Source: Picochlorum sp. 'celeri' (Eukaryota > Chlorophyta > Trebouxiophyceae). From it: 64,000 nt of DNA. How positions within the stretch are numbered: the stretch's first letter is position 1; each line of letters starts with the position of its first letter. The DNA is taken from contig JAACMV010000008.1 of the NCBI GenBank assembly GCA_010909725.1, positions 558,001-622,000 on the forward strand, written 5' to 3'. Shown here one piece after another: positions 45,635 through 54,970 of the stretch. The position numbers and the translations under genes were made by a program. The notes below the pieces were generated by a model, which did no database searches, was not told the DNA's origin, and saw nothing but the letters and a program-made list of their open reading frames with translations.

Positions 45635-46231
45635 ATGGGACGTTTCAATATGATTCAAATGTGCTTGGCACTCATTTTCTACATGATGTTGGCTGTATTG
45701 TTGGGTAGTCAAACAAGCAGTGCCCAATCCAATCCGGAGGATTTTGCAGACTCCTCTGGTCCGTGCGCCTGCAGGAATGGGCAGTGCAGGGAACTCTTTT
45801 TTACTCCTTCAAGATGCGAGTACAAAGGGTCTTCTAAATCATGCCGCGTTTCTGACGACTGTGAGAGGGCTCGTGAAACATTCTTTGGCAAGTACCTCTG
45901 CTGTACTGATGAAGAGGAGGAAGATACAGATCCTGGAGATGACGACTATGGCCCATCATACACAGAGGTGGAGGATTGCAAGATTAATTGTGCTATTAAG
46001 AAACAAACCATCAACTTTTCCAACATTGGTGAGGTGACCCTGGACGTTTGCTCCAGTTACTGTGGATGCTACCAAGAAAACGGACAATATGTCAAGGTTG
46101 AGCAATTCCGTGAGGGCGAAAGCATTGGTGAGTACTATACATGCAACGAATGCTCCGAAAAGTGGGTTGAAGAGTGTGAAAGGGAGCTGGAGATGTATGA
46201 AACCATCAATGAGAACAATGGTAAAGTCTAA
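45635..46231 (+). CDS. Secreted cysteine-rich protein, unknown
   Basis: A 198-residue protein with a clear signal peptide (hydrophobic MIQMCLALIFYMMLAVLLG, probable cleavage after SSAQ near residue 31). The mature part has 16 Cys in two clusters, separated by an acidic stretch (DEEEEDTDPGDDD): eight in the first (PCACRNGQC ... KYLCC) and eight in the second (EDCKINC, VCSSYCGC, TCNECSEKWVEEC). The even number and the spacing suggest disulphide-bonded extracellular modules. I do not recognise the fold. No transmembrane helix or GPI-type tail follows, so it should be released or part of the cell covering. Codon choice resembles neighbours. Confidence 0.65.
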   Translation: MGRFNMIQMCLALIFYMMLAVLLGSQTSSAQSNPEDFADSSGPCACRNGQCRELFFTPSRCEYKGSSKSCRVSDDCERARETFFGKYLCCTDEEEEDTDPGDDDYGPSYTEVEDCKINCAIKKQTINFSNIGEVTLDVCSSYCGCYQENGQYVKVEQFREGESIGEYYTCNECSEKWVEECERELEMYETINENNGKV

Positions 46232-46585
46232 GAGGTGGAAAGGCTACGTCTCCTTGATCAAGGAACCACCATCCTTGCATTTTGAATATATACCACCGAT
46301 GAAACGATAATGACTTTGATCAACATGTATATAGCATTGTTATGGAATCCATCACGTCCTTGCCATTGTGTAACAGATGATGACAAAAGAATGCTGTGAA
46401 TTGTTCATGCAAGAATGACATTCCGCATTCCTGCCCATATTGCAAAACCAATCTACTATACAGATTGGTTTGTATCATACTAGTCGTAGTAATAAATAGT
46501 TTGTTACTTATGCCACTCGTTGGTTGATTAATAATGTGATAAATATATCCAAGTACTTTGTATCAGACATTCCCAGAGAAATGCC
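46232..46585. other. Intergenic, convergent 3' ends
   Basis: Holds the 3' flanks of the Cys-rich protein gene and the GYF protein gene. Nothing else is recognisable. Confidence 0.45.
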
Positions 46586-48160
46586 CTACTCCTCGTCACC
46601 AGTGTTCACTTCCAGAGAGGACACCTTTTCAGTCACCTCATCAGTAGCCCGTGACACCACTTCATCGTCTTCCAAAAGATCGTGGGACTCCAATTCTTCA
46701 GCTTCTGCCCAGCTGATATCTCCAGGACTCCGCAACTTGGATGACTCGCGCTGCTCCAACACTGGAGGAGGCACATCATCCTTCTGCTTTGCGGTTGCCT
46801 TGTCCGCTGCAACCTTCTTCTCCTTGTCAACACCTTCGAACGCTTTCGCAGCAGATTCTTTCAGCGCGGCAAGCTCTTCAGGCAACGTCTTGCTCTGAAT
46901 ATCAGCCACTGTAATTGGTTTGAAATGATTCCCTCTCCGTGCCCAGTATATCAGCGCACCCAGAGGGATGTAAAAGTCATTCGGAGGAAGATTCGGAGGA
47001 GACACTTTTCTCTCCGTGCCACACACGAGAATTGTACTGTCACTCAGATACCCTCCCTGGAACCACTCAATCATACTCTTGGCAGGGAAGGGCCCCTGTG
47101 TCACCCCCTCATAGTCTATATACCTCCACATGGGCTGATCAGCACCCTGATCCACATCTCCACTGAAAAGCTTGTGTACTGCCTCGGCAAGATCGGGGTC
47201 CACTGTCGATCCCCCTCTCCCACGACCGCCTCTCCCTCCACGACCCCTGCCTCGTCCCCTGTCTGTTCTGTTACCCCGTTGATTGCGGCCTCGACCCCCT
47301 CCTCTGCGTGCTCTGTCATCATTCGCATTCCACCTATCATTGAAACGTGAACGAGAGGGCTGAACCTTCTCCCAACGATCCGCAGATGGCTGCGGCGGCG
47401 GCGGCACCTCTACCTTCCTCTGCTCTCTCTCTGGCACCGTCTCCTTGGCAGCCACAGGAGGTGGCGGAGGCTTGACCGCCACCACCGGACTACTTTGCTC
47501 CTGTATCGGTATTTTATCCGGATTAGGAACGATAGTCAACGCCGCCTCACGCCTCAAATCACTCAGCACAAACTTCAAAGGACCCCATGCTGCACTCCCC
47601 TCCTTGGTCACCTTTCTCACAGGAAGCCCATCAGAGAAATACCCTTTATCCACCCAGTTCACAATCTTGGATGCCAAATACGGACCATGCACATCCCCTT
47701 CAGGATCTTGATACTGCCATCCATCCGTCACAACCATAGGAGATCGGGGAGGGGGCGGAGGCGGTGTGCTCACCGGTGTCTGATGACCACCCCCACTCAG
47801 TCGAGAACCCCCTTGCTGCTGGTAATATCGCGGCGAATTCGAGCTCGGGTTCATCATCCTTGGAGAATTACTACCACTTCGAGGCGAATCTACGTGGTGA
47901 TACCGACGACCCCCTCCACGATACCCACCCCTACCTCTGTGGTGCTGATACCCACTGGGCGAGTGCTGGTATCTACCAGGGGAATGCTGCTGATATCCAC
48001 CACCATACGGCGACCTCCCCCGCCCTCTCCCTGATATAGGCACAGGATCAGACTGCTTCTCCGAATACGATTCGTCCCCACCATTTTGCTCCTGCTGCTG
48101 CTGCTGCTGCTTGGGCTGCTGTTCCTCTACAGCTCCCCCCTCGCTCCCATGGTCAACCAT
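46586..48160 (-). CDS. GYF-domain RGG-box protein
   Basis: A 524-residue protein with two GYF domains, which bind proline-rich peptides. The first lies at about residues 144-195 (GWQYQDPEGDVHGPYLASKI), the second at about 343-395 (MWRYIDYEGVTQGPFPAKSM then WFQGGYLSD). Between them are Pro-rich stretches and an Arg-Gly box of about 35 residues (RGRGRGRGGRGGRGRGG), a common RNA-binding element. A Gln-rich N-terminus and a region of RG, YQQH and SP repeats precede the first domain. GYF proteins such as GIGYF/Smy2 and plant EXA1 link mRNA repression or decay to translation. The double GYF plus RGG layout fits that field, but the exact orthologue is not clear. The acidic C-terminus looks like a tail region. 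Confidence 0.82.
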   Translation of the reverse strand: MVDHGSEGGAVEEQQPKQQQQQQEQNGGDESYSEKQSDPVPISGRGRGRSPYGGGYQQHSPGRYQHSPSGYQHHRGRGGYRGGGRRYHHVDSPRSGSNSPRMMNPSSNSPRYYQQQGGSRLSGGGHQTPVSTPPPPPPRSPMVVTDGWQYQDPEGDVHGPYLASKIVNWVDKGYFSDGLPVRKVTKEGSAAWGPLKFVLSDLRREAALTIVPNPDKIPIQEQSSPVVAVKPPPPPVAAKETVPEREQRKVEVPPPPQPSADRWEKVQPSRSRFNDRWNANDDRARRGGGRGRNQRGNRTDRGRGRGRGGRGGRGRGGSTVDPDLAEAVHKLFSGDVDQGADQPMWRYIDYEGVTQGPFPAKSMIEWFQGGYLSDSTILVCGTERKVSPPNLPPNDFYIPLGALIYWARRGNHFKPITVADIQSKTLPEELAALKESAAKAFEGVDKEKKVAADKATAKQKDDVPPPVLEQRESSKLRSPGDISWAEAEELESHDLLEDDEVVSRATDEVTEKVSSLEVNTGDEE

Positions 48161-48877
48161 ATTCTCACAACCACCGACGACACACTCGTCTCCACCAATA
48201 GAAAACAGCCCGAGATCTTGTGTGGTAAATCTATAATATCAACGAAACAGGCAAGTTATGTACGTACGGAAACAGAACCACATAAGCAACCCTCCCCAGG
48301 CACCTCTGTTCTCCGTCTCCCTCTTCTTTCTGTTCTTCTTCTTTGTCGAGAATATAGTACATAGTAAGGAAAATACTGGGACATGAATCAACGCAGACAA
48401 CCAAAGCCCCCGCAATGATGAAATCATGCACTCGGTCGATTCAAGACACTATTCTCCTCTTTCAGACCATTAGAATATCATTCTTGTATATTTCTATCAA
48501 TCTAATCCCAAAAAGAAGAAGAAGAAGGAGACCAGAGTGGTCAGGAATGGAATGTTTCCAAAACAGCAAGGGGACCTGGGTGTTTACAGACATCCAAGAA
48601 CAGACGTACCTGTGAATAGCCTACTTCAGGAATAAATATGCTTGTATTGTTAATAGTTTTTTATTCTGACAGGGGATCAGGGAACGGTGGGATCTGATTG
48701 CCAGAGATGGACCAAGGAGGGATGTTCCCTGCGCACACGGTGGCTGAAACCAATTGGTTTTGCAATACTCCGTATATAAAATACAAAATTTGCATGAGAA
48801 CCGATTCATTGTGTCTTGTGCTGCATGGAGATTCCCATATACCTCATCGTATAAAAAACATATAAGAGTTTGGTGTG
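48161..48877. other. Intergenic, GYF gene to MATE carrier (divergent)
   Basis: Divergent promoter region of about 700 bases with AT-rich and pyrimidine-rich patches. Short open frames (62-108 codons) show no protein features. No RNA gene is recognised. Confidence 0.45.
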
Positions 48878-50404
48878 ATGCGACGTGGGGTGCATTGTGG
48901 GATTGCAGGTCTCGGACAATGTTCCTTGTCGTGTCGTCAGGAGCCATGGAAGGGCTCGCTCAGACTACAGAGAACTCGCTATAGTAGTCATAAGGCAGTA
49001 CTACGGTATCAGTATGGAGCAAGAAGAGGTCAGCGATTGGGTGTGGTTCATGCTGCTGCGTCGTCATCGAGCAGTGACAGTCGAGGAGAGGAGTTGAGAA
49101 CAGTGGTACGGTTGGCTTTGCCAGCTCTGGTGGTGGTGACATCGGATCCGTTGCAGACATTGGTTGATTCTGCTGTGTTGGGTACGTATTCGACGCTACA
49201 TTTGGCTGCGGTGGGTCCGAATACGGCTATATTCAATTCTATTTTTCAAATTTTCACGTTTATTGGGATTACAACAGCCACAACAGTCTCTGGCTCTGAA
49301 GGGGAGGAGGAGATTCGGTCGACGGTGTCGACAGCCATGTTTCTTGCAGTGTTTTTTGGTATATTGAGTGTGCTCGTGTTGCATGGAGGGCTCGGGTCGT
49401 GGATTTTGTCTGGTATGGGGACGGATGCACGTGTGATTCCCTTGGCCCGAGAGTACTTGCTGATTCGAGCAATGGGATTGCCATGTGTGCTGGTGATGAA
49501 TGCATTTCAAGGTCTTTGTTTAGGAAAGCAGGATACAATTACACCAATGATTGTGTGTGCAATGGCGACAGCGATCAATATTGTGTGGGATATTATACTG
49601 GTGAGCCAGTATCACATGGGGGTGAAGGGTGCTGCTTTGGCGACTGTGTCTGCGCAGTTCTGTGGCATGGTGGCCATGGCGCTCATGGTGTTTCGTAGTA
49701 ACACATATTCTGAGATTAGATTCAAGGATTTGTTCGCGCTGCCACGGGCGGATCGGGTGAAGAAATTTGCAACCGTTGGTTGCACACTGATTGCAAGGAC
49801 GCTTGCTGGGATGAGTGCCTATGTGTCCATGGCTACAGCCGCGACGCGTATGGGTATCATAGCATCAGCGAGTCAACAAGTGGCAATGCAGTTGTTTTGG
49901 TTTATTAGCTATTTGCCAGAGCCATTGTCCATGGCAGCACAGACACTTGTTGCAAAAGAATATACCAGAAACCCACCTGCTGCTGCGTCCTGGGCCCGTA
50001 TGTTGGTCACATCAGGTGTATTATTTGCAATTGTGTTGAGTATATCGGCAGCAGGTGCGCTAGCATGGGGCGCAGGCCTCTTCTCAAAGGATGTCCTCAT
50101 CCGACAGACTGTCTCCAGTTTGGCGCCCTATGGCGCCCTTGCCATGGCTATTTGTAGCATGATGATGATGTTTGATGGCATTAGTTTAGGATCTAATGCA
50201 TTATTGCATTTACCAGCTGGCGTTGGACTGGGACTGGTATCTGTTCTGTGTATATTATACACCACAGCACCTTTTGGGTTGCCCAGCGTGTGGTGGGCCT
50301 TGTCAGGGTTTTATGCTTCCAGGCTTTTCGTTCATGTACTCTATTACGGCATTGTATCTCGCCCGAGAAATGTATTCTTTGTCCGTGATGCTGCATCATT
50401 ATAA
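48878..50404 (+). CDS. MATE family transporter, probably plastid envelope
   Basis: A 508-residue multidrug-and-toxic-compound-extrusion carrier with about 12 transmembrane helices from residue 75 on (LRTVVRLALPALVVVTSDPL, then DSAVLG as the family's conserved first-loop region). The 70-residue N-terminus is rich in Arg, Ser and Ala (RYSSHKAVLRYQYGARRGQ ... HAAASSSSSDS), fitting a plastid transit peptide. The best match in plants is the EDS5/DTX46-47 branch, whose members export small organic molecules such as isochorismate across the envelope. The substrate here is unknown. The start is the ATG at 48878. A direct repeat that belongs to the accessory segment begins 69 bases after the stop. Confidence 0.88.
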   Translation: MRRGVHCGIAGLGQCSLSCRQEPWKGSLRLQRTRYSSHKAVLRYQYGARRGQRLGVVHAAASSSSSDSRGEELRTVVRLALPALVVVTSDPLQTLVDSAVLGTYSTLHLAAVGPNTAIFNSIFQIFTFIGITTATTVSGSEGEEEIRSTVSTAMFLAVFFGILSVLVLHGGLGSWILSGMGTDARVIPLAREYLLIRAMGLPCVLVMNAFQGLCLGKQDTITPMIVCAMATAINIVWDIILVSQYHMGVKGAALATVSAQFCGMVAMALMVFRSNTYSEIRFKDLFALPRADRVKKFATVGCTLIARTLAGMSAYVSMATAATRMGIIASASQQVAMQLFWFISYLPEPLSMAAQTLVAKEYTRNPPAAASWARMLVTSGVLFAIVLSISAAGALAWGAGLFSKDVLIRQTVSSLAPYGALAMAICSMMMMFDGISLGSNALLHLPAGVGLGLVSVLCILYTTAPFGLPSVWWALSGFYASRLFVHVLYYGIVSRPRNVFFVRDAASL

Positions 50405-50472
50405 GATGGTATTGTGTCATCATGTGCGTGTTTTGTAGACTCTATAGAATATGGCAAAGGATTGACAACAGA

Positions 50473-50643
50473 GTGCTGAAACACACAGGATACTCTGTAG
50501 CAACACGCGAAACAAACATGGCTTGGTGATGATTGCATTTCTCTCATTTAAATGAAAGAAATACGAGCCATGCTGTATTAGATGTTGCAGATCTCTGTCT
50601 TCCATGTTGTTGTTTCAGACGCATCATCGTCATGCTGCATGCA
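50473..50643. repeat. Left direct repeat of the 4.2-kb accessory segment
   Basis: Matches 54673-54839 in the same orientation, exactly 4200 bases apart at the start. I see two base differences and one 4-base indel over about 170 bases. Beyond 50643 a weaker similarity continues for roughly 40 bases (shared CGTACCT and TTTCATTCTTCT). Read on the minus strand, this copy is the promoter and first codons of the recombinase gene found at the right end, cut off at the MATE side. Confidence 0.9.
50537..50562. repeat. 26-bp palindrome in the left repeat (one mismatched pair)
   Basis: An inverted repeat centred on TTTAAA with one substitution (C for T) compared with the perfect copy at 54737-54762. 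It could be a recombinase binding site, a terminator or chance AT-rich symmetry conserved by descent. Confidence 0.6.
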
Positions 50644-51706
50644 ACTGTTCACCGTACCTACCCTTTTCCCTTGATTTCATTCTTCTCATATACACATTAT
50701 AGATTTATATTTTAAATAGTCAACTCATGCCATGAACGCTGGTACAACACTGATGAATCACAATTAAAGTGGGTGAGGTATGGAAGAGGCCTTAAACTAG
50801 GCCCCATCGAATCGCACCTTGCCAAGTTGAAACACTTTGTATCACGTCCTTTTATTTTTACTGTACAGTATAGTAAATAAATAATGTAATCCAACTGCAT
50901 ATTCAGGAATATCACAACATGGCATTCAAGGGCTCTCATTCTTCATACTAGTCCCTGCTGCCTCTGGTTTATTTATTGAGAAAGTACCAGGCCGTTGCCT
51001 ATCAAATGCACAGTGAAGACTGGTAGGATGATCTCTACAGCATTCTTTCAATTTTTCAATCTCCCACTGGCATTTATCCAGGTCAAACATGGTCTCTTTT
51101 CATACATTTTTGAATTCGACACGCCCAACCTTTGCACGCTTCTGTTGCTTGACCTTGCAACACGTTGGGCATTTCGTAAATCACATGAATATTGCAAATG
51201 GAAATTAGATATAGGAAACACAACTGGCACTCGATTGATTGATTGTCTGACGAACTCTGGATCTCTTCATATGGAGATCTCTCTCAGCAGCACGTTTGAA
51301 CGGATTCGTTCGTTATTGCTCTGGAGCGCACGGATACATGTATGCATTTACTGGATGATGTGCATTGTCTGGTCTGGTTTTGTAGCGATGCGGTCTTTAT
51401 CCTCTGGTGCTAGAGGCTTCAGGTTCCCCTATGGAGACTGGCCCATGCGCCCGTCAACTGAATAGAGTGTCAAGAAATCCCTGGGGCATTCTGCAGGCCT
51501 GAGCGTACGTCAGGCTTACAAGCGCGTAACGTAATCTCAGGGTCGAGCTCGAGCGCTGCATCCTACTGGGAAAGATACAATACACAAGAAGAAAAGCACT
51601 GATATTTCGGATACGCAAAAAACCCTCTGCAATTTTTTGAGCAATCTAGGCAGATATATTGTATATACGCAATCAGAAATACCTCAGACGCCCGTCGACA
51701 GAAAAT

Positions 51707-53067
51707 ATGCCCCAGAGAGAAAAGGCCTTTCTGGTTCCCTTTCTCTTGGCCATCTGCGCATGCTGTGCGGTACAAACACACGCAAATGCGCCAATAAAAC
51801 TTTTAGCAGTGGGGGGACGAGAGTCGACGCTTGGGGGAAGGTGCTTTGACAACACACTTGGTGACAGCTCAGCCCTCAGGAATGTTCGAATGCAAATCGT
51901 GAAATTCAATCAGAAGAAGAGGTACGTCGAGAATGAATGATATAATCACTCATACAGGGAGATCGTATGTGTATGGTGTGAATCCATGATATTCTCGGTG
52001 CAACATACTTGTGTGCAGTATGTATAGAGATGGTGACATTATCGCCGTGTACAAGTTGGACAGACCTGGACATGGCAGTCTCGCTGGATGTGCGGATGCC
52101 TGTCTGTTGAATTGGAGGTTGACAGATGATACTACACAAGCTTTGGACACAGACTGCTCGTTAAATGAAAATAGCCACTGTCCCATGACATCATGGAATA
52201 CTTGTGGCAGACAGAAAGTGTGAGGCATTCATGTTCAATCGTATCACGAGTGTGTGTACGTTACTGTCAGCTGAGCAGTCTCTAAAGCTTACTCGGAGTA
52301 GCAACTTTTGGTCTGGGAAGCTGATGTGCGAGGATATCAGCAGCGTAGATGATTGGGCACAAGGTGTTGTCAGTAGGCGCAGTCCACCTCCCCCACCGAG
52401 CCCACCACCACCAAGTCCGCCACCGCCACCACCAAGCCCACCACCTCCACCTCCACCGCCGCTCTTCTATTTGGCAACAAATGGGATCACTGTAAAATGC
52501 CCGAGTGCTCCAAATGGAGACTCTGGTACCGTGGATGGAAAAACCTATACCAAGAGATCAAGTGATCAGATCACTACTGCAAATGCAGCGACCACTTGTA
52601 CAAGTGGTGTCACAGATATGTCTTATATGTTTCATTTTGCCGGTTCATTCAACCAGGACATTGGCAGTTGGGACACCAGCCAGGTGACTGATATGACTTA
52701 TATGTTTGGTAGAGCCTCTGCATTCAACCAGGATATTGGCCATTGGGACACAAGTCAGGTGACTTCTATGTCTACTATGTTTTATCAAGCCTTTGCATTC
52801 AACCAGCCAATTGGCGATTGGGACACCAGCCAGGTGACTTCTATGTCTACTATGTTTTTTTATGCCTATGCATTCAACCAGGATATTGGCGATTGGGTCA
52901 CCAGCCAGGTGACTGATATGTCTTTTATGTTTTATGATGCCAGAGCATTCAACCAGAATATCTCTTCGTGGTGTGTCTCGAAGATTTCATTCGAGCCCAA
53001 TAATTTCGCTACTAAAAGTGCCCTTACAGTCGCAAATAAACCTGTGTGGGGCACCTGCCCAGCCTAA
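51707..53067 (+). CDS. Secreted PAN / proline-rich hinge / DUF285-repeat protein
   Basis: Signal peptide ([20 protein letters not shown], probable cleavage after THA) in a first exon 51707-51921 with donor GTACGT, then acceptor GTGCAG at 52018. The second exon gives a Cys-rich PAN/apple-like domain (GCADACLLN ... [16 protein letters not shown] ... SGKLMC). A Pro/Ser hinge follows (coding DNA 52380-52462, PPPSPPPP type, as in green-algal pherophorins), then five 25-residue DUF285/BspA repeats (consensus [18 protein letters not shown]) and a Cys-containing end. PAN domains bind protein or carbohydrate, and DUF285 repeats occur on bacterial and protist surfaces, so a cell-surface adhesion or recognition role is inferred. 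The frame does not run through near 52217: either a short unrecognised intron or a one-base frameshift is needed, so it may be a pseudogene. Confidence 0.65.
52618..52992 (+). repeat. 75-bp tandem repeats encoding DUF285 units
   Basis: Five units of exactly 75 bases (starts 52618, 52693, 52768, 52843, 52918), each 25 codons. The segment encoding FNQDIG-WDTSQVT is nearly constant; the five codons after MF vary between units (HFAGS, GRASA, YQAFA, FYAYA, YDARA). This fits recent unit duplication with a variable surface position. Confidence 0.88.
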
Positions 53068-53928
53068 ATTTGATAAAGTTTATATATAAAAAATGGCAGG
53101 GAGGGCATTAGAGTGAAGGCTGATGGACAGGTCTGTGGAGATGAGTGTGAGCCAGGATGGTTGACTTTTCTGCCCTGGGTGATGTATTAGCTGATCAGCT
53201 CATGAGGCATTGAGCATGCATTGTCATCATGTCAGCATGGATTTCTCTCGCTACTATTAAACATAGAGTTGCATTCAAGAAAGAAGAATACTAAATGAAA
53301 AGACCCTCGTATGGCGTACATCATTGTTCTATGGCGTTGCGCATGTATGTTGTTGCATCTATAGTGGTCTCCTGTTTGACCGCTACGTCATCTTTGCCAA
53401 CTATGAGTGATCTCTCATTACTTTACCCGATGTTCATACCTGGAATGTAAATATCAGTAGCGACAAAGCTCGATAATGTACTCCAGGTTTCCTCTCTTCT
53501 CTGTTGTGCTCAGGACAAGTGTCAGTCAGAGCAAGGCATCTGCAACCTTTCCAGTGATTCTTCTAGCCTCCCTCATGCTATATTTGTGAGCAAAGATTAA
53601 TTTATGTATTCAGAAAGACTGAAATAATAAATAGAAAATACCTCTTGACGACGAATGTGGCATGTTGGTTCTGAGGAACTGTGCTCAAAGTTGATTAAAA
53701 ATTTTGGAAACTTTTGAGCAAGACTGTCCGCATTGAATTCCCAATTCATAGTACTGTTTAAAATATATATGATAAGCGCTGTTTTCTTCTTGGAGAACAG
53801 TACATTCATTGGCCTCTTGATGAGCATGAGTCCTGAATGATGGCCAGGCCCTGTTCTGCAAGTTCTTGCAGGTCTGGATTACTGCAGTAGAGAGTCCATG
53901 CAGGAGAGTTATTCCCATAAGATTCGCC
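53068..53928. other. Accessory segment, no supported gene
   Basis: About 860 bases between the DUF285 gene and the recombinase remnant. Short open frames (about 76 codons near 53597-53918) have no recognisable content. It may include decayed element sequence. Confidence 0.4.
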
Positions 53929-54747
53929 TCAATGTGTCACGACAATACCGTTAGAATGACAGAGACCAGTTTGCTGCATGGCTGATGCAATCCTCTCCTC
54001 AGGAGTGCTGGCCTTGGTACTGCCCTCAACAGAACAGCAAGGTGATACAGCGTTGCAGTGACACAGCATGGTCGCCACTGAATGTCGTTGGGCGTCTGCC
54101 ACTTGCTTTATGGTATGATATCATGCGTTTGATGACATGACAAGGGTAGAATGTGCCTTACGGAGACCTTGGATTGGACGTGGCCATGGTGTGTTGTCCT
54201 GTTGTGATGTCATGGCTTGACTCAGCAGTTTGGACAAGTTCACCTTGGATGTGTGCTTGTCTGGGCTATATGATCGATGGAGTGGATTTTGAGATGACTT
54301 ATAGGTGTATGGAATGACCACGGATCGAGGGAATTGGCGTATGGAGTCCAACAGCACAGAGTGGAGCTCATCAGTAACAGGAATGTTGGCTCCACCCTTC
54401 CTGTGTGACACCTTGTCGTGCTGGATCAGAATGAGAGCCTTGTCCGATGTGAGCACAAGGTGATTTTTTCCTGGAGATACCGTGTCAATGCTATCAATGA
54501 TGGACAGCGTCGCCCAATCTGCTCGGAGAGGTGGCTGCATGGTGTACAAGCACAGGGCAAACCATTGCCAGTACTCGGTGGTATTTGCTGGGTCGCTGTC
54601 GATCCTGCGTTTGATGGCATCCCTGCGACAGCATATCTCGTGGAACGTTTTGAAGTCTTTGCCTTGGATGTTGTGCTGAAACACACAGGATACTCTGTAG
54701 CAACACGCGAAACAAACATGGCTTGGTGATGATTGCATTTCTTTCAT
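53929..54747 (-). pseudogene. Tyrosine recombinase remnant (crypton / polinton-like-virus type)
   Basis: The minus strand encodes a 208-residue frame from an ATG at 54747 to TGA at 54123-54121, and the same frame stays open for another 63 codons to 53929. The reading shows the catalytic layout of a tyrosine recombinase: MQPPLRADWATL (first Arg, in the PPLR-x-D-W/Y form common in crypton and polinton-like elements), a Lys-containing beta-hairpin (LILIQHDKVSHRKGG), and IQGLRKAH (second Arg). Past the TGA comes ADAQRHSVATML (His-Ser). The catalytic Tyr expected nine residues after that His is read as Cys (TGC for TAC). The N-terminal DNA-binding domain is missing or shortened. The start codon lies inside the right-hand direct repeat. 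Stop plus lost nucleophile indicate decay; no active enzyme is expected from this copy. Confidence 0.68.
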
Positions 54748-54839
54748 TTAAATGAAAGAAATACGAGCCATGCTGTATTAGATGTTGCAGATCTCCGTCT
54801 TCCATGTTGTTGTTTCAGACGCATGTCATGCTGCATGCA
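54673..54839. repeat. Right direct repeat of the 4.2-kb accessory segment
   Basis: Partner of 50473-50643. It holds the first 25 codons and upstream DNA of the recombinase remnant. The unit begins with TG and ends with CA, like retroelement termini, but I find no reverse transcriptase and no target-site duplication at its outer borders. Confidence 0.9.
54737..54762. repeat. Perfect 26-bp palindrome in the right repeat
   Basis: The 26 bases are a perfect inverted repeat with 13-base arms and no spacer, centred on TTTAAA. It overlaps the recombinase start codon. Tyrosine recombinases commonly act on sites made of two inverted arms of 11-13 bases, so it is a candidate crossover or operator site; this is inference from position and shape. 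Confidence 0.65.
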
Positions 54840-54970
54840 GTCGTCGTACCTTGTCTTTATTTCATTCTTCTTTGATCCGCATTATCTATCCATAGTAGCA
54901 TAAACTGGATACAATAATTTTTTCAATTTTCACAGTCATTTATGCTACAGGCAAACACACCTACTAGTAA

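Larger units (their letters stand above)
50405..51706. other. Accessory segment, left part without a supported gene
   Basis: Contains the left direct repeat (50473-50643) and then about 1 kb in which I cannot support a gene. A frame at 51028-51465 (about 145 codons from its first ATG) has hydrophobic stretches but no recognisable family and may be a remnant. The region around 50700-50900 is AT-rich. Confidence 0.4.

Noticed and set aside
50995..51465. 156-codon open frame inside the accessory segment
   Set aside because: It begins with TTG, has no recognisable domain and uses codons irregularly. I list the region as intergenic, although a remnant gene cannot be excluded.
52618..52992. CRISPR array
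   Set aside because: The 75-bp units are contiguous, in frame and encode DUF285 protein repeats; there are no spacers, and this is a eukaryotic genome.
50473..54839. Classical LTR retrotransposon with 170-bp LTRs starting TG and ending CA
   Set aside because: No reverse transcriptase, protease or primer-binding site was seen, the recombinase frame crosses the repeat border, and the outer flanks show no target-site duplication.
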